From NCBI GenBank assembly GCA_017654735.1, contig JADPYG010000088.1, forward strand, positions 4,898,001 to 4,962,000: a DNA stretch of 64,000 nt, in the 5' to 3' direction. Under the pieces are notes generated by a model. That model was not told the DNA's origin. It searched no databases and saw only the letters and a list, made by a program, of their open reading frames with translations. Made by a program: the position numbers and the translations under genes. This stretch comes from Vishniacozyma victoriae (lineage: Eukaryota; Basidiomycota; Tremellomycetes; Tremellales; Bulleribasidiaceae). This document shows, in pieces, positions 35,163 through 48,265 of this stretch (the stretch's first letter is position 1; each line of letters starts with the position of its first letter).

Positions 35163-37041
35163 ATGTCGTACAATCCCAACACACATGACGACATCGTCGT
35201 CGAAGACGATAAACGTGACTTTGGTCACGTTTCCGAGGAAGGTCTGTCGCAGAGCAAGTCATGGGAGCAAGTCAAGGCAGAGGCAGTAAGGGATGAGGAA
35301 TGGCAGCATTCCCTCTCGTTATGGCAGTCTCTGAAAATCAACCGAGCCGTCAGTCATTCTACACGTCGAGAGTCAACATGTTACTGACGCTTTAGGCTGT
35401 AGGATGGTCGATCGCAGCGTCCGGATGTATCATCATGGAATCTTACGATACGGTTCTACTCGGCTCTCTATTTGGTCTACCCGCTTTCAAAGAACACTTT
35501 GGTAACGACTACGGTGGAAAGGCAGGATATCAGATCGCTCCAGGATGGCAAGCTGGTATGCAGCAGGTAAGTTCTTTCACCCTCCAACCACATCATCTGA
35601 CAGTTCAGGCAGCAAACATGGGATCCATCATCGGTGTCCTGCTCGGTGCGGTCTTGGTCGACCGTTTCGGATACAAGTGGTCAATTCTCGGCAACCTCGC
35701 ATTCATGACGCCGCTCATTGGTCTCATCACGTTCGCACCCAACAAGGGGGCCTTGCTAGCGGGTGAATTGCTTTGTGGAATCCCATGGGGTGTTTTCTCC
35801 ACTTTGGCCGAAGCATATGCGAGTGAAGTCTGCCCTCTGTCTCTACGAGGTTACCTTACCACGTCAGTTTACCATTCCCATGTTATTTCATGGCTGACAA
35901 TCCAGGTTCATCAACCTCTGCTGGGTCATTGGACATTTGATCGGAGCCGGTATTCTCAAGAAAGCTCAGCTCATGACGGGAATCTGGTCTTTCCGAATGC
36001 CATTCGCAGTTCAGTGGGCCTGGCCTGTACCACTCTTCCTCATCCTCCTCTTCGCCCCCGAATCACCATGGTGGCTCGTCCGTAAAGGAAAGATCGCACA
36101 GGCCCATATTTCCGCTCGCCGACTCACCCCGGCCGCAACTAAAGAGAGGTCAAAGGAGACTGTATCATCAATGATCCGGACCAACCAACTTGAAAAGGAT
36201 GTCTCGTCCGGTACTTCTTTCTTTGACTGTTTCCGAGGGACCGACTTGCGACGTACAGAGATCTCCATGATCACTTGGACATGTCAGATCATGTGCGGGC
36301 TCCAGTTTGCCAATTACTCGACATACTTCTTCCAGCAAGCCGGCCTCGATACAAGCAACTCCTTCTCGATGACTATCGGTCTTTACGGAGCGGCCTTCGT
36401 CGGAACTCTCTTGAGTTGGTGGCTCATCACTATCTTGGGCAGGAGACAAATCTTCACCACCGGTCTCTTCTGTCTCGCCATTGGACAACTCCTGATTGGT
36501 ATTTTGAGTGTAGTAGCGGACAAGGGCTACAATGGCGCAAGATGGGGACAAGCTTGTAAGTACCACACCCTCGGTCTCTTTCCTGGCTGACGTCCAGCGA
36601 TGATGATCATCTGGCTATTCGTCTACGACTCGACAGTCGGTCCATTAGCTTACGCTATCGTCGGAGAAGTCTCAAGTTCCCGTCTACGAAGCAAGACCAT
36701 CGCCCTTTCTCGATTATCATACAATGTCTTCTCAGTCACTTTCGGTGTCATGATGCCATACATGCTCGTAAGTCTCCTCCGGTGACTGCAAGGGAATGGC
36801 TAACCGCCAGAACCCAACTGCTTGGAATTTACGTGGAAAGATCGGTTTCCTATGGGCACCAATCTGTGCATTATGTTGGGTGTGGGCCTACTACCGACTC
36901 CCGGAAATGAAGGGTAGGAGCTACTATGAGATCGACGTAATGTTCGAAAGGAAGATTCCCGCTAGGCAGTTCAAGAACTACGTAGTCGAGGAGGATGCGG
37001 ACGAACGGATGAGGCAGGAACAGGGTATTGTACGATCTTGA
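35163..37041 (+). CDS. MFS sugar:H+ symporter of the MAL/alpha-glucoside permease class
   Basis: Six exons; start MSYNPNTHDDIVVEDD; ends EQGIVRS with TGA at 37039-37041. Twelve membrane segments are expected. TM1 contains GCIIMESYDTVLLGSLFGLPAF, the MExYDTxLLG motif of the yeast AGT1/MAL31 class. The loop 2-3 motif is VDRFGYKW. Then come GELLCGIPWGVFSTLAEAYASEVCPLSLRGYLT (sugar-porter E-x6-R motif), APESPWWLVRKGK after TM6, and the C-terminal half with YDSTVGPLAYAIVGEVSSSRLRSKTIAL and LPEMKGRSYYEID after TM12. Substrate is probably an alpha-glucoside or other disaccharide. It lies 2.6 kb from a GH13 alpha-glucosidase and 5.3 kb from a Zn2Cys6 regulator, which supports that reading. Complete. 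Confidence 0.92.
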
Positions 37042-37232
37042 AAGCGCAATCAGAAAGCAAAATAAATTTTCCGGTAGAATGTTCTCAGCAGAGCATGTAT
37101 ATAACTCAAATGCATTCACATTGCAGCAAAATATGTATGAATCTCAAACACGTCCAAAGTCCAAAGCCAATGTAATGTCACAACCGGAATGCGTCCTAGG
37201 ATTGATGATTACCACGCTCTTCTCTCTCGTGA

Positions 37233-39414
37233 TTATGGTTTCCGTATACTATGCCCCGTTCCCCTCTTCCCAATTTCAACCTTTGAACTCCCGGAACTCA
37301 GCGAAGACGACCGACTAGTAGGTGGAGTTGGCAATCCAAAGTCCTCAGTAGCGCGACGGCGCATCGCCACACCCTTCTGCCTGGAAGCGAATGGTATTGG
37401 CGGACTCTTCTCGTAATTCTTCGAAATGCTATCTGAGCTGTATTGACGTGCTTTCGGTTGATGATATGGGTCCACTAGTCTCACGGTAGACGTTGACGAT
37501 CGGACGGAACTTCTTGAGCTACGTAGAGCGGAGCGTCTTTTAAGGGGGATTGAGGACGGCCGAGATGGTTTTGGTTCCAGTGGGAGGTGAGCCAGGACAG
37601 CAAGTGCATTGGACCTTACATCTGCCGCTCTGATAGATTAGTCCTGTCCAAAGCTGCCAAGAGCGAGACTTACTGCAGTCGATAATGAAGTGGTGTGAGG
37701 CCTTTGTCGAATTGACTGAATGGTTAGCTCATCATTTGCTACCTGAGGGAGACTCACTTGTCAACGTGGTTAGAGCATATGAGGGAGATCGCGATGTTCA
37801 CCAGGTGAATAGGTACAGTGCTGAATGCGGCTCTTGCAAAGCTTCGAAGGGCTTTATCTTCGAGAGCCGTCCATTTTCCCTTGCACCCAGGAAGAGGAGT
37901 TCTGGGGTAACATCGTTTCGAATAAGTAGCGTCATCTACAGATCAGCACTATCCTGGGTCGAAGAACGTACGAAAAGGATTGTAGTATCCACAACACCCT
38001 AGACCATTTTGGATACGCAACCGATCTTCCTCGCTCAGGAATTGGGACCAGACTTGATTGAGTTTCCGGTCGAGTTGGACATTTGCTCGTTTGAATGAAG
38101 AGTACCCGACCAGGGCTAGGGAGATAAACGTCGGCCAAAGTAGGAGGCAATAGAATGCTAGTATTGGGCGAGAGTTGAGTAATGTCCCCGTCAAGCCAAC
38201 GAAAGAGGTGAAGAGTGCGAGCAGCGAAAAGAGGAGCAAGACTGACGGTCAGTGCTTGCTGTAAGAGTCGTCGTCAGGATACTTACAAATGACCACGTCT
38301 GGATCAGTGACCATGGTGACATCACTGTTTGGCGAGACTGCTTTCAGCAAGAGCTATCATTCTCCAGCACAAGACTCACTCCGAAGCATAATCTGCATCG
38401 TCCAGCATAACCCCGCCAACCCATACCCGAACAGCTATCCGTTCAGCCCTCTCACTATCGTCGTGCCAAATTACCCACCGTCAAGACCGAAAGAAGTAGC
38501 ACAACCTTGAAAGACGTCCACCCCTCTTTACCTTTCTCTACCAGTCTCTCCGGAATCTTCTGCAAGATCTTATCACCCCCGTCCGTACTTCTAATCCGCT
38601 TCATAGTCTCATCGACCAAGGTGTCCTCCGAAGTGGTCTTCGCCATCTTGTCCAGCGTATAAGGGGACTCGACGAGCGTATCATCCGAAGCTGTACTGCG
38701 GCTCAATCGGGACATCGCTCTTGATCCTAACCTAATGGGAGCGAATGATCTAAAGGAATGTGACCTCCGACCTGGCGAGTCTCTGAATGGGTTGACGAGT
38801 AGACTTTTCCATACTGTCCGTCCCGTACCGGCACTGGTTGCGTCAACCGACGAGACACCGCTGATCTCACTATGCCCAGCGTCGCTCGGTGTGGTGAGCA
38901 TGCTTGAGGTTATACTATGAGCTCCGATCGATGTCCGACGCGGATTCAGCGGTAGAGGCGGTAACGGCCTATCTTTTGGATGGCGAGTAATGGTATATGG
39001 CTCTTCGATAGTGGTAGACCTTTCCATCCGAGCGTAGCTAGGCTCCGTTTCGTGTCTTCTCAACGATGGGCTTGATAGACCGCTGACGCGATCATCGATA
39101 TCGTTCGACTTTGACCGTGAATTCATTGTTATAGGTGTTGGAGTGCTATCCGTATCGGGATGGGATGGTACCAGGCGGATGGTCGGTGTGATACCGCCAT
39201 AAGGCGTATATGTTGAAAAGACAGACGAGGTCGAGCGCCGTGATGGAGCATATCGACTAGGTAGTCGCTGAGTGGCGCCTTCGGCTCGAGCATAGGGCGA
39301 AAGTAGACTTGGCGAGTATGATTGGACTGGATGACCATCGTTGGGATCTAGATGGGGCGAATCTGGATTTGGCGAGCGCCGTCTGAGTCCCGATATATCT
39401 GATGAAAGTGTCAT
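37233..39414 (-). CDS. Tetraspanin-like four-helix membrane protein
   Basis: Start MTLSSDISGLRRRSPNPDS (39412-39414; in-frame ATG at 39453 is an alternative). About 280 disordered Ser/Pro/Arg-rich residues precede the first helix (FKVVLLLSVLTVG), which is unusual since tetraspanins normally start at TM1. Then come FGYGLAGLCWTMQIM, VLLLFSLLALFTSFVGLTGTLL and AFYCLLLWPTFISLALVGY, and an extracellular loop with the CCG signature in IQNGLGCCGYYNPF plus later cysteines (CYPRTPLPGCKGKW). A last helix follows (VPIHLVNIAISLICSNHVDK) and a long basic cytosolic tail ends GTGHSIRKP. Basidiomycete-specific tetraspanins (TSP2/TSP3 groups) organise membrane domains. Introns are short and numerous in the 3' half. 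It sits between the transporter and the glucosidase without an obvious metabolic link. Confidence 0.72.
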
Positions 39415-39632
39415 TGTCAGATGATAGAGGTGGAGAAGGTCATCCGAAATCACATTGGAGCATCAGAAGTTACCATCGGATGATGTTTATCGTCAATGTT
39501 TCACCTGTCACCAATTTGTACCTCTTGAGACATTGATGTCTTGTTTCATGATGAACGCATGAACCCCATCCGTGGCGTGCTTATGAGGCATCGAATAGAC
39601 CCAGACTTGATATGCATAGCGTGCTTACATAC

Positions 39633-41998
<2,366 letters not shown>

Positions 41999-42333
41999 AT
42001 TGATAGATATGTACGGTTAAAAGATGTAAATGCAAGAAGGAGAAGGCTATAGAATATGCCTGGGTACCCGTTTCCCAAAGCTAGGACAGGGCGAATGATG
42101 TCCTCTACTGGGGTCATCGCCGAAGTTAGACCGGGTCCGGATTTCCCCTGAAATCATTCATTACTCGGTGTATTCAGTCACCTCTCGGACCGTGCCGACA
42201 CCGCAACCGAGCAGAGCGAGACGACCCGCGGAGGGCCCCAGGCAGGAAAGGTTACAAGGTGACGCCGATGCTTCCGAAACCGATAACTCTCCGGCCGTTC
42301 ATAGTGTGAAGAATGCATGCAAGGTACATAGGA
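41999..42333. promoter_or_regulatory. Upstream region of the alpha-glucosidase gene with CGG-type inverted repeats
   Basis: About 335 bp between the glucosidase start and the regulator stop, both on the minus strand. Two short palindromes fit Zn2Cys6 half-site pairs: CCGG-GT-CCGG at 42131-42140 and CGG-A-CCG at 42186-42192. The region is GC-rich around 42190-42240. Whether the neighbouring regulator binds here is inference. Confidence 0.35.
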
Positions 42334-44874
42334 TTACACCATTCCGATGCTCTGTCCCTGACCTTGGGTCTGAGTCTGCCCTTCGAAGATGGACTTCCAG
42401 AAGCTATCCTGTGTAAATATGAGATCATCCTGACCGAAGCTACTCCCCATGCCGAGACTCAGTCCGGGCATAGGGAACTGGTTCGCAGCTACCCAGCCGT
42501 TCAGGTCGGTAGGCATGCTTCCTATCTGACCGGTCTCACCACCTTCCGAGACTCTTCCGGTATCGACCCCATTCTGTTGTAGGCTGCTGATCCCTGCGGC
42601 TTGTTGAGCGTGAGGCTGGACCCCGGAATGCGACGCCAGGTCAAAGTTGAATGGAGCCGGCGGCCAGAGAGTCTTGCTCTGATCACCTTCCAAGCTCTGA
42701 CCAAAAGCCTCGAAATCAATCATCTCCGGTAGATACGCCTGTTGATATGTGCTCGTCGGCGCTTCGGCAGATTTGACATCGATGAGACGACGTAAAAAGA
42801 CAGATTGTGAGGCCGGTAGTTGATCCGGGTTCATAGCGGAACGAGCCAGCATGTCGGACGCTTTCCTGGCCGTTGTGAAGATCTTGTTGCGGTCGGGCTC
42901 GAGGTAGGCGAAATGCGCCTGAGTGACTCGAAGGAGGGAGACTGCCGCGTATGTCAGGACTGTGAATACAAAGTCTGGGCAGCCGCGTGTGAAGCCCGGC
43001 GAGTCGAGCTCGGTTTCAAATGTCTCGATAAGGGACGTCGAGGCAGATTGGTACTGGATGTCAGCTTGCTGCCAGGAAGTCGAGGACTCACCTCGAGGAA
43101 TGCAGCAGGCAGGTCTGCGCCCTTGTCGTCCATAGCTTTCTGAAGCCCGAAACTCCGTACCACCAGCCTGGCGTAATTATGATACAGCCTGATATTCCCA
43201 ACCATAAACCTAATGTCCGCATCATCCGCTCCACATTCCTTAGCAGCCAGTTCAGACCTTTCTCTCCATTGGCGAAACTGCTTTTCGAATACATGAACGA
43301 GATCGGAGAAAGAGGTATGGTTGGCCAAAGAGGCTGCGGACTCAGGGTAAGAATGGAGTGTGATTTCCGATCGGAAAGTCTCGAGTGCGCGTGAGAGTAT
43401 CTGAGTCCATTCCTGGAATCAGCGTATGCCTGACATACTGACTTACGGCTAGGGACGCGACTCGAACATCATCCTTCCCACCCTGCATCCCTTGGCGTAT
43501 GAGATCCATGTAGAAGCTGACGCTGTTCTCTCCTCTTACACTACTAGGTTTCCCCAGCTGAGCAGATAGTGTCCGATCCAGAATAAAGCCGCAAAGCCAG
43601 GTCCGGATGATGCTTCTCAATAACCATGTGGGAAGCCCATCTCTGGCTTCTTTCAGCAGAGCGACTCGGTGGAGGTTGATATCCATGCTCGTCCGCATTG
43701 CTATGCCCACTCGCACCCATGTCAAGTCCTGCTCGAAATTCTTGGGTCGTATTAGACTATTGATCAGCATAGGGCATCGTGGAGGAACTCACTTCCAGCT
43801 GGAATATATGAGGTGTCCCTGTATGACCTCGACGTTCTTTTCCCGGGGAAGACGCTCCATCTCGTATGCAGTGAACTCTCTCAGACGGTCCCATAAGATG
43901 GGATTGAAGGCCCGAGCAGCAGTACAGCAGACTAACATCAGCCGAGCTTGCAGTTGCGATACTTACTAGCATTGAAGAGGAAGTTATTGCGCCTAGCAAC
44001 TGCTGAAGGGGACGAGTGAGCAACGTCCAGGGTTGGGAGATGGGGATGGAGATATTTGAAGTACAGTTCAAATAGCTGCTCGGCCCTGCTCAAATCAGCA
44101 CCATCAAGGTAAAGCAGGTATGACATACTCGTGAACATCGATCCGGCTCATGATATGAGGTGCCTCGTCCTTCAGTACTCGCTCAAGCGGAGCATAGTAT
44201 CCCTGATCCTCCCCATCCTTCCCCTTCAATCCAGCAACAGGTGATTTCGGATCATATATGTTGGTCGCTGAGCTTGCTTCCGCCAAGACCGCTAGCGGAT
44301 TATGTACATCCCCCGGAAGCGGTAGAGTCGTCAGTTTGTCCACACTCATCCGAGGTGATGAAGCTGCCAGCGGACTCGGTGGACGACGTACATCAGCCCA
44401 TAGTGTCGAGTTCCGAGCCACAGTCGCTGCCAGCGCATTCTCCTTCTGCCACATGTCAAAGTTCTCGCCTCGATTCCGCTTTCCATTAAGGATCTCATTT
44501 TCAGCTTGTTCCTTGTCCCGGTCCGCTTTCCGTTTCCTAGTCTTCCCCCGCAAGGACGGTAGGTATTCACAGCTTGTCTGAATACCTAGACCAGAACATC
44601 GTGAACACGGTCGGCCTCCATCACAGCGTAATTTCTGCTTGTTGCAGGACGAGCACGCTCGAGCCGTTCGAGGTTTCTCCTTGTCGCCGTTGTCAGCTGA
44701 GCGACCAGCTTGTGGTGAGGGAATAGGTCCTCGAGCTGAGGCGAAGCTGTTTGACCTAGGTGACCGGGAAGGTCCAGCTTCTTGCGAAGGCGAACCGAGT
44801 TGTCTTGGGTCTATGGATGCTGGCATGGCATGGGCGTCTGCCTGACGAGCTGGTACAAGTCGAGTAGCGCTCAT
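42334..44874 (-). CDS. Zn2Cys6 fungal transcription factor
   Basis: Start MSATRLVPARQADAHAMP; after about 70 residues the zinc cluster reads C-SS-C-NKQKLR-C-DGGRP-C-SR-C-SGLGIQTS-C (C-X2-C-X6-C-X5-C-X2-C-X8-C), followed by a basic linker (RGKTRKRKADRDKEQ). The middle contains the fungal-specific transcription factor domain: AEQLFELYFKYLHPHLPTLD, LDRTLSAQLGKPSS, and FRQWRERSELAAKE. The C-terminus is Gln/Gly-rich and ends SIGMV at 42334, a plausible activation region. Six to seven introns. The gene lies directly upstream of the alpha-glucosidase on the same strand and is divergent from the SSU1-type gene, so it may control either neighbour. The target is not shown by the sequence. Confidence 0.9.
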
Positions 44875-45226
44875 TCAAGAGCTGAAGACGCCGGCAAATT
44901 ACGTAACTCCCGGAGATCCCCGCTTTCTTGTTCAACAAATTCTGGCTGTGGAGTAGATCCTTGCTATTCCGAATATCATACGAATCATACTTCAGATCAT
45001 TCCGAACGTCATTATGGCGTACTAATGTATACTACGAACAGGTCGTATGCTACTACGAACACTGCAATCGACTCATCAATTTTTGTCTATTCACCGGTCC
45101 GAAGGACCAAAGTCCGAATGCCTATCGTAAAGGTGAGTCACCAACTATATATACAGCTACCCCCCTTGTTGACCTCTTAGATCACTGATTTAATAAACCA
45201 TTTGCCACCTGGTGACTATACTTGAT
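44875..45226. promoter_or_regulatory. Divergent promoter of Zn2Cys6 regulator and SSU1-type gene, with direct repeats
   Basis: A 10-bp direct repeat ACTACGAACA occurs at 45031-45040 and 45052-45061 (21-bp step, about two helical turns). Related words TCCGAATAT (about 44968), ATACGAATC (about 44979) and TCCGAACG (45001) lie just upstream. Two-turn spacing would place a bound factor on one face of the DNA. No known factor is assigned. Confidence 0.4.
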
Positions 45227-46744
45227 ATGTCTATACCTATCCATATGGGAGTAGTAGGGTCCGTACCATTACATTTACATTATAAAGAAGAAGAATTAAG
45301 TGAAAGTAGTCGTCAATCATCATGCGCCTCGACATCGGCTTCAATACTGTCGCCATCTCGATCAGGGACTTCATCCACCATGCAGGACTTTGATCAGCCG
45401 AAGAGGTCGATTGGGCAGAGGCTCGACCATGCGATTCTCAATCTTGCCCCAGCGTTCTTCTCGCTGAATATGGTATGTCTACTATTGTGCACCATAATCG
45501 ACGCTAATTCTGCAGGGTACCGGAATCACATCCATTCTACTGTACAATCTACCATACAATGCAGCCTGGCTTCAGAGACTCGGTATCACCATCTTTGTCC
45601 TCAACATCATCATCTTTGTCCTGCTTTCGATCGGCCATGTCGTCCGCTACATCCGATTCAAAGGCTTGTTTACAGCTTCGATCCTTCATCTGCAGAGCGG
45701 CATGTTCTGGGGAACACTCCCCATGGGTCTTGTCACCATTGTTGTAAGCTTCTAATACAAGTCAAGACCATAGCTGATTATCAGAACATGCTAGCATTCG
45801 TTTGCGCTCCCTGGTCGTATCGCTGGGCTAAATTTACGCTGGGGTTATGGTGGATTGATATCCTCATGTCGATCCTGGTCAACTTTGGAATGGTCTTTGT
45901 CATGTGAGCCAAACCCGACAAATCCGTGGCTTAGCTGACAGGCAGGTTCTCACGCCACAAGCATACTGAACAATCAATGGCGTCCCTCTGGCTCCTACCC
46001 ATTGTTTCGTCAGTCGTCGCAGCAGCATCTGGTGGAATCGTCGCGACCGCTTTACTCCCCTACTCGCCTCAACTAGCCCGATCTACCATCATCGTATCTT
46101 ATGTCGTCTGGGGAACCGGTGTCCCCCCAGCAATGTTTATCATCACCCTCTGGATATATCGGTCCGCCATCCACGGTCTCCCAAAACCAGCAGCCTTACC
46201 GTCCGTCTTTCTACCCCTCGGTCCATGTGGTCAGGGATCATTCGGAATCGTCCTACTTGGCAAAGTCACTCGTGAACTCGCATACAACCATGATCTCGGG
46301 TTCTCGGTGGTCTCAGGACAATCAGCACGCAATATGGCCGATGCGATATACGCCGGCGGACTCGTCACTGGACTTATTTTTTGGGGATTGGGTCTGATGT
46401 GGTATGTCCTCGCATCCGCCTTCTTTATCGAGCACTGTATCCGCAATCGAACATATGTCGGCGTCAAGTCTTTTACTATTGGTTTCACAGCTTTGACATT
46501 CCCAATCGGTGTTTGGGCGACCGCTACCACCGAGCTCGCTGCTGAGCTAGACTCGCCTGCCTTCAAGATTATCGGTACAGTCGTCAGTATACAGGTCGTC
46601 TTCAATTGGTTATACGTCTTTATCATGACTTGCTGGAAAGCTATCGATGGCTCTGTGTTTATAGCGCCAGAGGTAGCTGGCTTCGAAGGTGGTAGACCTC
46701 CACTTCGGTGGGGTAGCACAAAGACCAGGGTAGATAGAGTGTAG
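45227..46744 (+). CDS. SSU1: SSU1-type sulfite efflux transporter (TDT/SLAC1 family)
   Basis: Plasma-membrane exporter of sulfite in the tellurite-resistance/dicarboxylate family. Four exons. The first TM region reads NLAPAFFSLNM-GTGITSILLYNLPYNAAWLQRLG, the MGTGxxS..L.N motif of Ssu1/Mae1. Further helices include IFVLNIIIFVLLSIGHVVRYIRF, GMFWGTLPMGLVTIV, IIVSYVVWGTGVPPAMFII and FLPLGPCGQGSFGIVLLG; the last, with GPxGQG, is a family signature. It ends STKTRVDRV. The start is uncertain: 45227 gives a Ser-rich 50-residue extension; an ATG at 45380 (MQDFDQPK, context CACCATG) also works. A TauD-type sulfonate dioxygenase 10.6 kb away could be a source of sulfite. Confidence 0.85.
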
Positions 46745-47307
46745 TTAAGGTAACCTACGCCATTGTAGGGTTGCCTCGTTGTATTTCCTGACATGGATCT
46801 GTATGCATCTATTCAAGCTTAATTTCACCCAAAAGCGTATCCCCGCCGGATGCTTAATTTTACCCTACCCTGTACATATCATTTACGAATCTATTAAAAG
46901 CAGAAGTAGACGTCACCCTGCCGCGGCCGAAGAGTGGCAAATGGAAGCCCGGTTAACCGAATCTTATGGCTTACCAAACAATTAGATTTCATCATCAACA
47001 CAATCCCTTCTTGCGGCTTCAGCTGAACGCCGCTGTAGCCCTAACCTTGCCGGTCGACTGCTCGTCAGCCGCGTAATCTATATCACGAGCAACCAAGTTT
47101 GTCATCATGACGTATCGATGGACGGACGCGGACGAAGAAGGTGGCGCACGAGTCGGGGTCTTTCATTCGGGCTAAAATTGAGAGAAGCATACGATACCGG
47201 CCACGAAATTCTGATTCTAGTATATAGGGCGCTGGCGTCGCTGAATCCTCCTCATTCTTACCATCCATCTGACTAATCTTTTTCATCTTAAATCAAAATC
47301 ATCCACA
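46745..47307. other. Intergenic region between SSU1-type gene and MARVEL-like gene
   Basis: About 560 bp, both flanking genes on the plus strand. No coding or RNA-gene signal seen. The last 100 bp before the next start is rich in CATC/ATCC, a leader-like composition. Confidence 0.4.
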
Positions 47308-48094
47308 ATGGCACACAAAGGACCCGCAAACCCAGCTGCTCGAGAACCAAAGGTCAAGCGACACTTTGACTGGGCCAGGCTCTTCAAGGGACGACACCTT
47401 GGATACGTGAGTCAAATCCACTTTCTAGAAGGAATAGAGCTAATAGCAGCTCATCATCTGGACTTTGACATTCTGTATCGCTGCCGCTTTACTCGGTCTC
47501 ACCTCCCAACAGATTCACCGACATGGAGGACAGAACACCTTCGACTACCCAGGAAAGGAGTACGGACACGCCATGGGACTCCTCTTGTTCACCGCCATCT
47601 TCGGCTTGCTCATCTCCATCTTCCACTGGGTCTTTGGTGTTCGAGTCTACATTATCCTCTTCATTGTAAGTAATTTCCAAATTGACACAAAAGTTGAGAT
47701 TTCCTAACATCCAGATTACCGCTGTCTTTGCCGGAACTGGAGCTGGTATCCTACACATGTCCCCCTTCGGAAAGTCTTTGAACTGCAAGAAGCCCATCGA
47801 CTACTTCCCCGACAACTTCCAGCCTTACTACTCTGAATGTGGTCTCGTTATGGCCGTCAACGGTCTAGCTTGGGCTCTCTGTAAGTTGTCTTTTCAGAAT
47901 GTTTTGCTGTGTGCTAATGATCAGTCGGTATTGCCGTTATCGGTCTTTTCTACTCCATCTTCGACCACTTCAACTTTACCGTCAAGAACTCCAAGGCTTA
48001 CGATATCGAGAAGGAGCCCACTGTCATTGAGAAGGACCTCGAGAGGACCGAGTCCGGAGCTACCAACACCCGAAGCCACCACACCAGTGCTTAA
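47308..48094 (+). CDS. MARVEL-like four-helix membrane protein
   Basis: Four exons (introns near 47407-47454, 47665-47714 and 47881-47924), about 205 residues. A charged cytosolic N-terminus MAHKGPANPAAREPKVKRHFDWARLFKGRHLGY precedes four membrane segments: LIIWTLTFCIAAALLGLTS, AMGLLLFTAIFGLLISIFHWVF, RVYIILFIITAVFAGTGAGIL and GLVMAVNGLAWALFGIAVIGLFYSIFD. An extracellular loop carries a Cys pair (LNCKKPIDYF and YYSECG). The charged C-terminal tail ends RSHHTSA, TAA at 48092-48094. This topology, four TMs with the third loop bearing cysteines, is that of fungal MARVEL-domain proteins, which act in membrane microdomains such as eisosomes. No specific orthologue recognised. Strong codon bias suggests high expression. 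Confidence 0.7.
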
Positions 48095-48265
48095 GCTAGC
48101 TAGCGCGCAGATCAGGAGGGAAGTAGAGATATAATAAATCACTATAATAATGCATATCTATAATATCATGGACCATGACGACAAATGCCAGTCACAAAGT
48201 CTACATGTCATATTATTCATGAGATACTACTAAGACTGCTAAATTACCTCATGCAATCGGAGAGC

